Below, piece by piece: positions 45,478 through 55,027 of a stretch of 64,000 nt of DNA. The DNA is from Carnimonas nigrificans ATCC BAA-78 (lineage in GTDB: Bacteria; Pseudomonadota; Gammaproteobacteria; Pseudomonadales; Halomonadaceae), in the NCBI RefSeq assembly GCF_000526695.1, contig NZ_JAGO01000016.1:62001-126000 (forward strand). The letters run 5' to 3'. Position 1 is the first letter of the stretch, and every line of letters begins with the position of its first letter. The translations under genes were made by a program, and so were the position numbers. Under the pieces are notes generated by a model. The model made no database searches. It saw only the letters and a list, made by a program, of their open reading frames with translations, and was not told the DNA's origin.

Positions 45478-46143
45478 TTATCGTGTCTGCGTGCCGACCT
45501 TCAACCCTAGTGAAAGCGACAGATCGAGCACCGCCTCACGAGGCAACTGCCCGACGCCAGAGGGCGTGCCAGTGAGAATGACGTCACCGGGTTCAAGGGT
45601 GAAGGTGCGGGTCATCTCTTCCAGCAACGCCGGCAGCGTGAACAGCATGTCGCTGGTCTTGCCGCTCTGCTGGCGTCTGCCGTTGATATCGAGATGGAAC
45701 GTGACCGCTTCCCAATCGACATCACCGCCCTCAACCTGAACGAAGCGCGACAGCGGGCAGGCGCCATCAAAGGCTTTGGCTCGCTCCCACGGATGCCCTT
45801 TCTCCTTGAGCTGAGACTGCACATCACGCAGGGTCAAATCCAGCGCCAGGCCAACACCAACCACACCGCTCATCGCCTCGTCGGCGCTCACCTGACTCAT
45901 GCGCTCACCGATCAGCAGCGCAATCTCGGTCTCAAAATGCACATCGCCATGAGAAAACTGCCGTTCGATCGGCTCTTCGAGTTCGACCGCACTGGTCGAT
46001 GGCTTGATGAACAGGAGCGGCGACGCGGGCACCGGATTATTAAGCTCTTTGGCATGCTCAGCGTAGTTGCGACCCACGCAGAGAATCTTGCCCAACGGCA
46101 GACCGGTTTCGAGACCGTCGATGAAGCGAGTGGAGAAAGGCAT
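45478..46143 (-). CDS. Fumarylacetoacetate hydrolase family protein
   Basis: A 221-residue enzyme with the FAH C-terminal fold. Conserved blocks are CVGRNYAEHAKELNNP, the metal-binding EIALLIGERM and TGTPSGVGQ near the end. This size group includes acylpyruvases and oxaloacetate tautomerase/decarboxylases that remove unwanted oxaloacetate enol. ATG at 46143 has GGGAG seven bases upstream; the longer frame adds 16 residues without such a site. Transcribed alone. Confidence 0.9.
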   Translation of the reverse strand: MPFSTRFIDGLETGLPLGKILCVGRNYAEHAKELNNPVPASPLLFIKPSTSAVELEEPIERQFSHGDVHFETEIALLIGERMSQVSADEAMSGVVGVGLALDLTLRDVQSQLKEKGHPWERAKAFDGACPLSRFVQVEGGDVDWEAVTFHLDINGRRQQSGKTSDMLFTLPALLEEMTRTFTLEPGDVILTGTPSGVGQLPREAVLDLSLSLGLKVGTQTR

Positions 46144-46215
46144 GTCGAACTCCCAGAACCGTAGCGGTGAGCGTGAAAGAAATACTTCCAAACGGCAGAA
46201 GAACCGTACCGGAAC

Positions 46216-46242
46216 GAAAAAGCCGCCGTCAGCGGCGGCTTA
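46216..46242 (-). terminator. Rho-independent terminator of the HAD phosphatase gene
   Basis: AAGCCGCC pairs with GGCGGCTT; on the minus strand TTTTTC follows. It is about 110 bases after the stop, rather far, so part of the 3' tail is untranslated. Confidence 0.75.
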
Positions 46243-46353
46243 TCGAGTCTACCTTCAACGGCGGCTTGTGGCACCACGCTGGAGTGGGCCTGCGTATCAA
46301 CGCTCAGCGCGCCGAGTCAGATTGTTGAGGCTCCATTGAGTCGAGTGCGAATA

Positions 46354-47160
46354 TCAATCAAGCTCGAACAGCGCTCTCAGCTTCTTCGCCACCCCCGCCT
46401 GATCGTGGTGACCGATCACTTCTCTACCGGGCAGCGCTTCGAACAGTAGCGGGTTGGCGTTTTCCATGATGCAGCCGCCTTCGGCCAGTTCCAGCATCTC
46501 GATATCATTGAGATTATCGCCAAAGGCGACGCACTGCGCCGCGGTCATGCCCAGACGCTCAAGCAACTGCTCCAGCGCCCTGCCTTTATTAACATTCAGC
46601 GCCATGACCTCAAGGGAGTTGGGCAGCGCATAGGTAAAGTGCACCTGCTTCCCCATCCGCGCGCGAATCAGTGCCTCTATTTCTGCCAACTGCTCAGCCG
46701 GCCCCAGATAGAGCACCTTGCACACATCGCTCCGCGCTTGCCCCACAATGGAAGGATCAATCTGATACTTGAAACCGGTGCTGTGGTGGAAGGCTTCAAT
46801 GCGAGCATCGCCCTGGTCAATCAACCACTTGTCCGGAGTGTACAGGTTGAGCCTGACGCTATCGGGGCGCTCGATGCCCGTCAGTTGCTCCACCAGCGCC
46901 GCATCGAGTACATGTTCAAAGACCAGCCGGTCATCCGGCTCGTGCAGGCAGGCACCGTTGGAGCTGATAATGCTGGCACTTACACCCAGTTGAGCGCGCA
47001 CCCGCTGAATATCCAGAAAATGGCGGCCTGACGCTATCGCCAGCGTTACTCCGCGCTCTTCAAGCTGCTGAAAGGTAGTAATGGTCAGTGGATCAAGCTG
47101 ATGGCTACTGTTGAGAAGAGTGTTATCAAGATCGCTGACAACCAGCGTGCGCATAGCCAT
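46354..47160 (-). CDS. Cof-type HAD phosphatase
   Basis: A 268-residue phosphatase of the HAD superfamily IIB (Cof, YbiV, YidA type). The nucleophile motif is VVSDLDNTLL (Asp near residue 9), with a conserved GR in ASGRHF, the Lys in VNKGRALEQLL and motif IV GDNLNDIEML. These enzymes hydrolyse sugar phosphates, pyridoxal phosphate and similar molecules with low selectivity. ATG at 47160 follows GAGGTTTT; the frame extends 16 codons further without a site. Confidence 0.92.
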   Translation of the reverse strand: MAMRTLVVSDLDNTLLNSSHQLDPLTITTFQQLEERGVTLAIASGRHFLDIQRVRAQLGVSASIISSNGACLHEPDDRLVFEHVLDAALVEQLTGIERPDSVRLNLYTPDKWLIDQGDARIEAFHHSTGFKYQIDPSIVGQARSDVCKVLYLGPAEQLAEIEALIRARMGKQVHFTYALPNSLEVMALNVNKGRALEQLLERLGMTAAQCVAFGDNLNDIEMLELAEGGCIMENANPLLFEALPGREVIGHHDQAGVAKKLRALFELD

Positions 47161-47415
47161 AAAACCTCGCTGAACATAAAAGACAGACAGTAAAATCGTG
47201 CTGTTCATTATGCCCGATTACGCTGCTGGCGTCCGTTGCATTCCCCCTTCATCACCGCACACAAGACCCATACCTTGGTCTAACTTCCCTGTTTCAATTC
47301 CGAGCCATGGGCAGTCGATTGGCAGCAGCAAGGGTTATTTTCCTTGCTTCACTCTTTATCCACCGTGTCGGAGTCCTTATGATGTGTGGCTTGACTCGCC
47401 AACTGACAGAATTCA

Positions 47416-49368
47416 ATGTTCTCTGATAATCCCCTTCTCGCTCAGCTCAAACAGCAGCTGCACGAAGAAACACCCCGAGTGGCTGGCTCCATCAAAGGCA
47501 CCGACAAAAGCTTCGGCTTTCTCGAAACCGATGACGGTCAGTCCTACTTCATTCCGCCTCCCGCCATGAAACGCGTGGTGCACGGTGACAAGGTCGAAGC
47601 GACCCTGCACACCCAAGGGGAGAAACAGAGCGTCGAACCCGAAACGCTTGTCGAGCCTTCGCTGGAGCGTTTTATTGGCCGTATCAAACGGCGCGATGGA
47701 CGCCTGGGCGTCGCTCCCGATCACCCCTCGATCAATCTGACGCTGAATGCGCGTGCCAAGCGCAGCCTGAACGAAGCCGATCTCAAGGATGGCGACTGGG
47801 TGGTAGCCACGCTGGTACGCCACCCTCTGCGCCCCGACGATCGCTCGTTTCTGGTACAGGTTGAAGAGCTGATTAGCCAGACAGGTGATCCGCGTGTGCC
47901 GTGGCGAGTAACGCTGGCACGCCATAACCTCGAATATGCGTCACCGGTCGAGGATGCCCCCGTCGCGCTGCGTGATGAAGGGCTGAAGCGCCAGGATCTC
48001 ACTGCGCTGCCGTTCTTCACCATTGATAGCCGCACCACCCGCGACATGGATGATGCGCTGCATATCGAAGCGCGTGAAGAAGGCGGCTGGCGGCTGCGGG
48101 TTGCCATTGCAGACCCCACCGCCTACGTCGAACAGGGCGATATCGTTGATAATGAAGCCAGACAGCGCGCCTTTACGGTCTATCTGCCCGGCCAGAATGT
48201 CACGATGCTGCCCGAGAAGCTGGCCGACGATCTCTGTTCGCTGCGTGAAGGCGAAGATCGTGCAGCGCTCGCCTGCACCATCAACATCAGTGCCGCCGGT
48301 GAACTGCTCGATTACGACTTCTACGCCGCTACCGTGCGCTCCCACGCCCAGCTTGCCTACGACGACGTTTCTGACTGGGTTGAAGGTATCGGTGAGTGGA
48401 AACCAACCTTCGAAAACGGCGAGCAGCAGCTCTCGCTATTGGCAGAGTTCACCCGCGCGCGCCATCAATGGCGGGTCGAAAATGCCATTGTGTTCAAGGA
48501 TATGCCCGACTACGCCTTCGAACTTGATGAAGCGGGCAACCTGCTCAACGTCAAGGTAGAGCCGCGCCGCATTGCCAACCGCATGATCGAAGAGTCGATG
48601 ATTATCGCCAACGTTGCCTGCGCGCAGCTACTGAGCGACAAGGTCGGTCTCGGGATCTTCAACATTCATCGCGGCGTCGCGCAAGAGAAGCTCGATCAGG
48701 CACTGGCGTTTCTTGCCCAGCACGAGATCGAAGCCAGCCGTGAGCAGCTCACTGATATTGCGGGCTGGCGTGAACTGCGTCAGCGCCTCGATCAGCGCGA
48801 AGATGATCCGTGGTTTGAAGCGCGCCTGCGTCGTCTTCAGGGCTATACGGTGATGGAAACGACCCCTGGCCCCCATTTCGGCATGGGTCTGGCAGCTTAC
48901 GCTACCTGGACATCGCCGATCCGCAAATATGGCGATATGGTCAACCACCGTTTAATCAAGGCTCTGCTGCTGGATCGCCAGCACCCCTTGAACGATACCG
49001 ATGCGCTGACCGCACACCTCTCCGATCGTCGCCGCCTGAATCGCATGGCTGAGCGTGATGTCAAGGATTGGCTCTATGTTCGCTACCTGACACCGGCGGT
49101 GGAAGCAGCGACATCCTTCGCTGGCGATGTGGTGGATATTCGTCGCGGCGGTATGCGTGTGCGCCTGACGGAGAACGGTGCATCGGCGTTCATTCCCGCC
49201 TCCTTCCTGCATTCTGATCGCAGCGCGCTGGCCATCGACGACAAGGAAGGCACCATCGCCATTCAGGGCGAACAGCGCTACCGTCTGGGCGATAGCGTCA
49301 AGGTGGTACTGGTGGAAGCGCGTGAAGATACGCGTTCACTGATTGCACGACCTGCCAACGCCGAGTAG
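47416..49368 (+). CDS. rnb: Exoribonuclease II
   Basis: A processive 3'-5' exoribonuclease of 650 residues, the length of E. coli RNase II. N-terminal cold-shock-type RNA-binding domains (about 1-185) lead to the RNB catalytic domain with Asp204, Asp210, Asp212 and Asp213 in IDSRTTRDMDDA, equivalent to the E. coli Asp201-210 set. A C-terminal S1 domain (about 565-645) follows. It degrades mRNA in the cytoplasm. The ATG at 47416 has no strong ribosome site. A GC hairpin follows the gene. Confidence 0.96.
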   Translation: MFSDNPLLAQLKQQLHEETPRVAGSIKGTDKSFGFLETDDGQSYFIPPPAMKRVVHGDKVEATLHTQGEKQSVEPETLVEPSLERFIGRIKRRDGRLGVAPDHPSINLTLNARAKRSLNEADLKDGDWVVATLVRHPLRPDDRSFLVQVEELISQTGDPRVPWRVTLARHNLEYASPVEDAPVALRDEGLKRQDLTALPFFTIDSRTTRDMDDALHIEAREEGGWRLRVAIADPTAYVEQGDIVDNEARQRAFTVYLPGQNVTMLPEKLADDLCSLREGEDRAALACTINISAAGELLDYDFYAATVRSHAQLAYDDVSDWVEGIGEWKPTFENGEQQLSLLAEFTRARHQWRVENAIVFKDMPDYAFELDEAGNLLNVKVEPRRIANRMIEESMIIANVACAQLLSDKVGLGIFNIHRGVAQEKLDQALAFLAQHEIEASREQLTDIAGWRELRQRLDQREDDPWFEARLRRLQGYTVMETTPGPHFGMGLAAYATWTSPIRKYGDMVNHRLIKALLLDRQHPLNDTDALTAHLSDRRRLNRMAERDVKDWLYVRYLTPAVEAATSFAGDVVDIRRGGMRVRLTENGASAFIPASFLHSDRSALAIDDKEGTIAIQGEQRYRLGDSVKVVLVEAREDTRSLIARPANAE

Positions 49369-49379
49369 CGTTAGCCAGC

Positions 49380-49411
49380 AAGGGCGCTTTCCTGCATGGG
49401 AAGGCGCCCTT
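49380..49411 (+). terminator. Hairpin after rnb
   Basis: AAGGGCGCTTTCC pairs with GGGAAGGCGCCCTT around TGCAT, 12 bases after the stop. The T tract is poor (CGTGTATC), so it may protect the 3' end more than stop transcription. Confidence 0.6.
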
Positions 49412-49578
49412 CGTGTATCACATGAAATGCCAATCTGACGGCAGCTAAATCTCTCTATATAATTGGCTGCCGTCAAATTGACACCGTTATATGAATACCG
49501 CACTCGCCGCCCGCTGTGGCGTCGAGGCAACAAGACGCGGCACGCATTCCGAGCGTGCCCACAGGAGGTAGCGGCAAC

Positions 49579-50712
49579 GTGCATATTGCCGATGTGACCA
49601 TGTTTTACGCGCCGTCCAGCGGCGGTGTGCGTACCTATCTGGACGCCAAGCGCCAACGGCTCAAACAGCTGGAAGGCGTGCGGCACACCCTGATGGTCCC
49701 CCTTACCGAAGGTGCAGACCCCTCACCGTCCGATGACGTTATTCGCGTACCCTCCGCGCCACTGCCTTTCAGCAATGGTTATCGCTTTCCGCTACGCCGT
49801 GGGCCGTGGATCGAGCGTCTGGTGAACCTGCGCCCTTCGCTCATCGAGGCAGCCGATCCCTATGTGACCGGCTGGGCCTGTCTGGACGCGGGGCGCAAGC
49901 TGGATGTGCCAGTCATTGGTTTTTACCACTCCGACCTGCCCGAGATGATCGGCAGCCGTTTCGGCAACTTCACGCGGCGCAAGCTCCAGCGCTATGTGAA
50001 TAACCTCTATAACCGCTTTGAGCGCGTACTGGCCCCCAGCCGGGTGATGGCAGAAACCCTCTCCGATATGGGAGTGCGGAATGTGCATGTGCAGCCACTG
50101 GGGGTGGATTCCACGCTGTACTGCCCCAGCAAGCGTGATCCGCGCATACGTGAAGCCCTGCAACTGCCCTCTGAAACCCGGCTGCTGATTTTTGCCGGAC
50201 GCGGTTCGCATGAAAAGAACCTGCCGGTACTGCTCGACACCATGCGCCATCTCGGCAGCGGCTATCATCTGCTGATGATCGGCTCCAACATGCCAGCGCA
50301 AGTGCCCGACAATGTGTCGGTCATCAACCACTTCGTATCGCAGGAAGATCTGGCGCGCTACTTCGCCAGTGCCGATGCCCTGCTTCACGCAGGCACCAAC
50401 GAAACCTTCGGGCTGATTGTGCTGGAAGCGATGGCCAGCGGCCTGCCTGTGGTGGTTGCACGAGCGGGTGCGCTACAGGAAAACGTTACCGAGCAATTCG
50501 GCAGGCTCAGCCGCCCCCATGATGCCACCGACATGGCGGCTGCCGTCAGTGATCTTTTTGCCCACGATGTCGCTGAACTTGGCCGCCAGGCCCGCCTTGA
50601 AGTTGAGCGCCGCCACGACTGGTCGGCGGTGGTCGATAGCGTGATGCAGCAATACCGTAATGCACTGGGCATCAGCGAAGTGCAGCCCATGCCAGAGGTC
50701 TACAGCTCATGA
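49579..50712 (+). CDS. Family GT4 glycosyltransferase
   Basis: A 377-residue retaining glycosyltransferase with two Rossmann domains. The donor-binding half carries FAGRGSHEKNLPVLL and NETFGLIVLEAMASGLPVV, the E-x7-E pattern of GT4 enzymes. The N-terminal acceptor half begins VHIADVTMFYAPSSGGVRTY. The start is taken as GTG at 49579 with AGGAGG ten bases upstream; the open frame runs 21 codons further. It overlaps the next gene by four bases (ATGA) and heads a three-gene cluster that probably builds and translocates a glycolipid or surface glycan. Donor and acceptor unknown. Confidence 0.9.
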   Translation: MHIADVTMFYAPSSGGVRTYLDAKRQRLKQLEGVRHTLMVPLTEGADPSPSDDVIRVPSAPLPFSNGYRFPLRRGPWIERLVNLRPSLIEAADPYVTGWACLDAGRKLDVPVIGFYHSDLPEMIGSRFGNFTRRKLQRYVNNLYNRFERVLAPSRVMAETLSDMGVRNVHVQPLGVDSTLYCPSKRDPRIREALQLPSETRLLIFAGRGSHEKNLPVLLDTMRHLGSGYHLLMIGSNMPAQVPDNVSVINHFVSQEDLARYFASADALLHAGTNETFGLIVLEAMASGLPVVVARAGALQENVTEQFGRLSRPHDATDMAAAVSDLFAHDVAELGRQARLEVERRHDWSAVVDSVMQQYRNALGISEVQPMPEVYSS

Positions 50713-51479
50713 GCACACCCTCTTCCGAGCAATCATTTATCGTGGCCCTCCACGATATCGCCCCGCAAACCTGGCAGGATTACCGCCCCTTTGTGGAGCG
50801 CATGGATGCGCTTGGCAATGTGCGCATGAGCTGGCTGGTGGTGCCCGACTTCCATCACCAAAGCGCGACATTTGAAGACCCCGCCTTCCTCAATATGCTG
50901 GAGAGCCGTCTTGCCAAGGGCGATGAGCTAGTGCTGCATGGCTACTATCATTGCGACGACGCTCCAGCGCCCAAAACCCTGCGCGACTATTACATGCGCA
51001 GGCTCTACACCTATGAAGGCGAGTTTTACCCCATCGACGAGCAGCAGGCGCGCGAGCGACTGGAGCGCGGAATCGAGCTATTTGCACAGCGTGGCTGGCC
51101 GCTTGATGGGTTCGTTGCCCCCGCCTGGCTGATGGGTGAAGGCACACGCAATGCGTTGAAGCACCTGCCGTTTCGTTACACCAGCGACCCTGGCCACTTC
51201 TATGAGCTGCCGTCGTTTACCGCCCACCGCGTACCGACGCTGGTATGGAGCGCTCGCGCTGCCTGGCGTCGCGCCATGTCGAAAGTCGTCAATGATGTCT
51301 CGAAATGGCAGTACCGCCACCTTCCTACCATACGCATGGGTCTGCACCCCATTGATATGCGGTTTGATTCGTCGCGCACTTACTGGCATCGCTGCATCGA
51401 GCAGTTGCTCGATCAGGGCTATCGCAGTGAAACCAAACGCGACTGGTTCGATCGGTGCATAGGCGCACGCACGGTATGA
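50709..51479 (+). CDS. Polysaccharide deacetylase-like protein (DUF2334)
   Basis: A 256-residue single-domain protein of the NodB-like deacetylase fold. The first motif is VALHDIAPQTW (Asp and His), the second HGYYHCDD (His pair) and a late RMGLHPIDMRF histidine, together a plausible metal triad and catalytic set. There is no signal peptide, so it would act in the cytoplasm on a lipid-linked sugar rather than on exported polymer. It overlaps the GT4 gene by four bases. Confidence 0.85.
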   Translation: MSTPSSEQSFIVALHDIAPQTWQDYRPFVERMDALGNVRMSWLVVPDFHHQSATFEDPAFLNMLESRLAKGDELVLHGYYHCDDAPAPKTLRDYYMRRLYTYEGEFYPIDEQQARERLERGIELFAQRGWPLDGFVAPAWLMGEGTRNALKHLPFRYTSDPGHFYELPSFTAHRVPTLVWSARAAWRRAMSKVVNDVSKWQYRHLPTIRMGLHPIDMRFDSSRTYWHRCIEQLLDQGYRSETKRDWFDRCIGARTV

Positions 51480-51551
51480 TGACGGTCGCGAATAACATCG
51501 CCTTCACCCCATGTTTTGGCTATACCGTTTTTAATCGCAAATAGGATCTGC

Positions 51552-52589
51552 ATGCATCGCACACTTTGGCTGCTGCTCGCTGGGTTAGTGCTGGTTATCA
51601 GCATTCCGCTGATACTTGGTGGCGGCCAGCTTTGGCATGAGCTTGTAAACTTCCCGCCCGGCATGCTGGTACTGATGATCGCGATGATCTTCGTCTGTTG
51701 GTTCCTGAATGCCGCCAAGCTCAAGGTACTGCTGGCGGGTCGTTCGGGGCATCTGACCCACCGCGAAGCGATGGGCGTGGTGATGGCGACCGAGTTCGCG
51801 ATCTGCGCCACACCGGGCGGTGCCGGTGGGCCGCTGACGCTGATTGCGCTGATGAAGCAGCGCGGCATGCGTCCTGCGCAGACCACCGCAGTGTTTGCCG
51901 TCGATCAGATGATTGATCTGCTGTTCTTTTTCACCTCGATGACCGCGATGCTGATCTATATCACCATTCGTGCCATCAATGTGGAATTTGGCTGGATGCT
52001 GGGGATGCCGGTGATCCTGATGGCGACAGGGCTGACGCTGCTGGTGCTGCTGGGGCGTTACCAGACCAAGGTCATTCGCGGCGTGGCCTGGCTATTGCAG
52101 CGACTGAAATTGCGTGAGGATCGCCGCCGTCGCCTGCTTCGCCGATTGCTGGTATTCCGTGATGCGCTGGCAGAGACCCTACGGATGCCCCGCCATCTGC
52201 TGCTGTCGGCATTCTTCTTTGGAGTGCTGCACTGGATCGTGCGCTACAGCGTGCTCTACTTCACGCTGGTGGGATTGGGCAAACCGCTGGATTGGGGCTG
52301 GACCTTTCTGGTGCAAATGCTGTCGATGGCCGCAGGGCAGCTCACCCTGCTGCCCGGTGGCGCTGGCGGTGCCGAGCTGAGTTCACTGGCGATGCTGTCA
52401 CCGCTGGTGGGCCAGCACGTTGCTGCCGCCGCGATTCTGATCTGGCGCGCGGTCACCTACTACTTCTATTTGATCGCGGGCGCGCCGGTCTTTTTGATGC
52501 TGGCAGGCAAGCCGTTGATTCATCGCGTATTCAAGTTCGGCAAGAACAAACAGGCGGAAGAAGAAGGGCCGCTGGAAGAGCAGCGCTAG
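51552..52589 (+). CDS. Flippase-like membrane protein (lysylphosphatidylglycerol synthase TM domain family)
   Basis: A 345-residue membrane protein with seven or eight spans (AglD/MprF-N/YbhN family, UPF0104). Family features are the early LLLAGLVLVISI span, the CATPGGAGGPLTL motif and the late LTLLPGGAGGAELSSLAML motif, two PGG-x-G loops that define the group. These proteins translocate lipids or lipid-linked sugars. It ends in an acidic tail. ATG at 51552 follows AGGATCTGC. It is the third gene of the cluster, 72 bases after the deacetylase. Confidence 0.88.
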   Translation: MHRTLWLLLAGLVLVISIPLILGGGQLWHELVNFPPGMLVLMIAMIFVCWFLNAAKLKVLLAGRSGHLTHREAMGVVMATEFAICATPGGAGGPLTLIALMKQRGMRPAQTTAVFAVDQMIDLLFFFTSMTAMLIYITIRAINVEFGWMLGMPVILMATGLTLLVLLGRYQTKVIRGVAWLLQRLKLREDRRRRLLRRLLVFRDALAETLRMPRHLLLSAFFFGVLHWIVRYSVLYFTLVGLGKPLDWGWTFLVQMLSMAAGQLTLLPGGAGGAELSSLAMLSPLVGQHVAAAAILIWRAVTYYFYLIAGAPVFLMLAGKPLIHRVFKFGKNKQAEEEGPLEEQR

Positions 52590-52636
52590 CTACTGTCAGA
52601 CGGCAGCCGCACCGCATGCAGGTGCGAGGGCACAGC

Positions 52637-52942
52637 TTACTTGCCCACCCTCAGCACCTCTTCCAGCCACTGCCGCCCCTCCACCACCGCCAGCTTGTCA
52701 CTCCGCGCAAGCTGCTTGAACGCATACTCACGCTTAAGCGCCGTTGAGCGATCTCCTACCCGGGTTGAAAAGCGCAGCGTTAGCGGCCCCTTGCCACGCA
52801 GCGCACGAGCACCACGCTTGCCTGCGCAATGCTCGCCAAAACGCCGCTCAACATCAGTAGTGATACCGGTATAAAGCCGACCGGCGGCGGTTTCTACCAC
52901 GTATAACCACCACTCACCGGTCGCGGCGACGCCTTCAGACAT
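52637..52942 (-). CDS. GIY-YIG nuclease superfamily protein (YhbQ-like)
   Basis: A 101-residue single GIY-YIG domain with WWLYVVET as first strand, [17 protein letters not shown] carrying the YTG turn and Arg, and a late KREYAFKQL with the catalytic-like Glu. Such stand-alone domains act on DNA in a few cases, but most members are uncharacterised. The start at 52942 overlaps the rpe stop by 8 bases; longer frames run into rpe. Confidence 0.88.
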   Translation of the reverse strand: MSEGVAATGEWWLYVVETAAGRLYTGITTDVERRFGEHCAGKRGARALRGKGPLTLRFSTRVGDRSTALKREYAFKQLARSDKLAVVEGRQWLEEVLRVGK

Positions 52943-53642
52943 TCGCCAGTTTGGCCTTAAGCTCACCGATGATGGTATCATAACCGTGGGCATCAGCGTC
53001 TGAATGCGCACCAAAGATAGCGGAACCGGCCACAAAGGTATCGGCGCCTGCCGCTGCAATATCGGCGATGTTATCGAGTTTTACCCCGCCATCCACTTCG
53101 ATATGAATCTTCCTGCCGCTGCGCTCCACGATTTCCTTTGTCTGCTTCAGCTTGTTCAACATCTCAGGAATAAACGCCTGACCGCCAAAGCCGGGGTTAA
53201 CACTCATAATCAAGATCATGTCGATTTTATCGAGCACGTAGTCAAGATAGTGCAGCGGCGTTGCAGGATTGAAGACCAGCCCCGCCGTCAGGCCGCTCTC
53301 CTTGATGAGCTGGAGAGAACGGTCGATGTGCTTGGTTGCTTCTGGATGAAAGCTGATATGGCTGGCCCCCGCGTCGATAAAGGCTTCGATCAGACCATCC
53401 ACCGGACTGACCATCAAATGCACGTCGATAGGCAGCTCAACTCCTGTGCGCTCCATGTGCTTTTTAAGCGCCGCACACACGGAAGGCCCGATGGTCAGAT
53501 TAGGAACATAGTGGTTATCCATCACATCGAAATGGATAAGATCAGCCCCACTGTTGATTACCGCTTCGACTTCATCTCCAAGCCGTGCGAAATCGGCCGA
53601 CAGAATGGAAGGAGCAATACGATAGGAAGTAGATGCGGCCAT
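52935..53642 (-). CDS. rpe: Ribulose-phosphate 3-epimerase
   Basis: Interconverts ribulose-5-phosphate and xylulose-5-phosphate in the pentose phosphate cycle. TIM barrel, 235 residues. Motifs are [38 protein letters not shown] and IEVDGGV, with the metal ligands in each. ATG at 53642 has GGAGG 6 bases upstream; the open frame extends 67 codons further into intergenic sequence. It overlaps the GIY-YIG gene downstream. Confidence 0.97.
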   Translation of the reverse strand: MAASTSYRIAPSILSADFARLGDEVEAVINSGADLIHFDVMDNHYVPNLTIGPSVCAALKKHMERTGVELPIDVHLMVSPVDGLIEAFIDAGASHISFHPEATKHIDRSLQLIKESGLTAGLVFNPATPLHYLDYVLDKIDMILIMSVNPGFGGQAFIPEMLNKLKQTKEIVERSGRKIHIEVDGGVKLDNIADIAAAGADTFVAGSAIFGAHSDADAHGYDTIIGELKAKLANV

Positions 53643-53733
53643 CAGAGCCTCCGAGTTGGGTTGTTGAATCGCTGAATAAGCAGGAAGCTGCTGATCGACA
53701 TCAGCGCCTCCACACTTCCGCCAGTTTACTGGA

Positions 53734-54702
53734 TCAGGCGCTGCCGCGCTCGCCCAGTACGTTCTGTTCAAGCCAATAGCGACGCTCTTCGACACTGCAA
53801 TCAATGCCACAGCACCAGTAGAGCTTTCCAAGCGCCGCCTCACGAGTCATCCTGCCAGCGCCGATAACGCCTGCCCTGACAAGCCGGGAGCCTGCCGCAT
53901 AGGTATCAAGCACCACGTTGCCCTGTGCACATTGTGAAATTGCCAGCAGCAGCGCACCACGCTCCGCTGCTCGCTCGAAGGCAGCCATCAGGGCTTCATC
54001 CTCGCTGGGCGCAGTACCACTGCCGTAGCACTCAATAACCAGGCCATCCACCGTATTCAGCAGCGGCTCGACGCAGGCCACCTGAATGCCGGGAAACAGC
54101 GTCAGTGTCGCGACCTGCGGTGTTGAACCAGCATCAGGCAGTTCGGGCAGATCACGGCCCCGACGCGATACCGCCTCTTCCCGAGCAGGCAGGAAGGCGT
54201 GACGACCGGCACTTTTCACCTTGCAGCAGTTCCAGCCCGGCATGCGCCTGCCATGGAAAAACACCTCAACGGCTGGCTCGGCCATCTGCTCGACAGCGGC
54301 GAGCGCACCAAAGAAGTTCTCCCAGGCGTCACTTCGGGGTGCCCCCGCAGGCAGCATGGCACCTGTTATCACCACGGGAATCTTCAGCGTTGCCAGCAGA
54401 AAGGCCAGTGCACCCGCGGTATACGCCAGCGTATCGGTGCCGTGCAGTATCACGATCCCTGCCGCCCCCTGCTGCTGCGCCTCGCGACACTCCTGCGCCA
54501 ACCGCTGCCACTGGTGCTGGGTCATGTTGGCGCTATCAATCAGCGGCACCAGCTCTTTCAGTTGCCAGTCAGGCAGCCTGTCGCTATCGCTGCGCTGCGC
54601 CTGTGCCGTGTGCGCCAAGGCTGCGAATCCCGAAGCGGGCACTAGCCCATCGGCGCTCGGCTGCATCCCGATGGTGCCGCCCGTATAGAGAATATGAATC
54701 AT
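53734..54702 (-). CDS. ansA: L-asparaginase, type I (AnsA-like)
   Basis: Hydrolyses asparagine to aspartate and ammonia. Length 322, close to cytosolic AnsA. The two catalytic threonines are in YTGGTIGM (Thr10) and HGTDT (Thr89), with Asp90 next to the second. A signal peptide is absent with this start at 54702; an upstream extension with a hydrophobic stretch is in frame but lacks a convincing ribosome site. AspA is the next upstream gene on the same strand, so the two enzymes can act in sequence, but a terminator lies between, so transcription is not simply shared. Confidence 0.88.
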   Translation of the reverse strand: MIHILYTGGTIGMQPSADGLVPASGFAALAHTAQAQRSDSDRLPDWQLKELVPLIDSANMTQHQWQRLAQECREAQQQGAAGIVILHGTDTLAYTAGALAFLLATLKIPVVITGAMLPAGAPRSDAWENFFGALAAVEQMAEPAVEVFFHGRRMPGWNCCKVKSAGRHAFLPAREEAVSRRGRDLPELPDAGSTPQVATLTLFPGIQVACVEPLLNTVDGLVIECYGSGTAPSEDEALMAAFERAAERGALLLAISQCAQGNVVLDTYAAGSRLVRAGVIGAGRMTREAALGKLYWCCGIDCSVEERRYWLEQNVLGERGSA

Positions 54703-54925
54703 GGGAACTGCCTTGTCATAAACATCGCCTCCTGTCGCCTCCACCATCCAGGCCGTGCCCTCAAAACGGAAGGTGGTGACAAGAAAACAAAGAAATAGCC
54801 GCCTTCCCAACACCGCGACAGCGTTATTGAAAAGCGCGCGTAGTGTAACGCACAAAGTCACGGCGAGCGCCGCGATTGGCAAGCATTTCAGCACGCAAGG
54901 ATAGCGCTCTGCCGGTGGAGGAATA

Positions 54926-54961
54926 TCAAAAACGCCCATCCGTAACTACCGGACAGGCGTT
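54926..54961 (-). terminator. Terminator of aspA
   Basis: AACGCC-CA-TCCG pairs with CGGA-CA-GGCGTT; on the minus strand TTTTTGATATT follows. Confidence 0.82.
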
Positions 54962-55027
54962 GTGTTGCGCTTATCGCCATCGTTATCCGAATGCGGGTGT
55001 TCCCATCACGGATGAAGCAGCGGCACC

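Noticed and set aside
53643-53843. 67-codon N-terminal extension of rpe
   Set aside because: Not part of the epimerase family, and GGAGG precedes the internal ATG at 53642.
54703-54939. Signal-peptide-like extension of the asparaginase, suggesting a periplasmic enzyme
   Set aside because: The hydrophobic stretch lies far from the mature start, no ribosome site supports it, and the enzyme core matches cytosolic type I.
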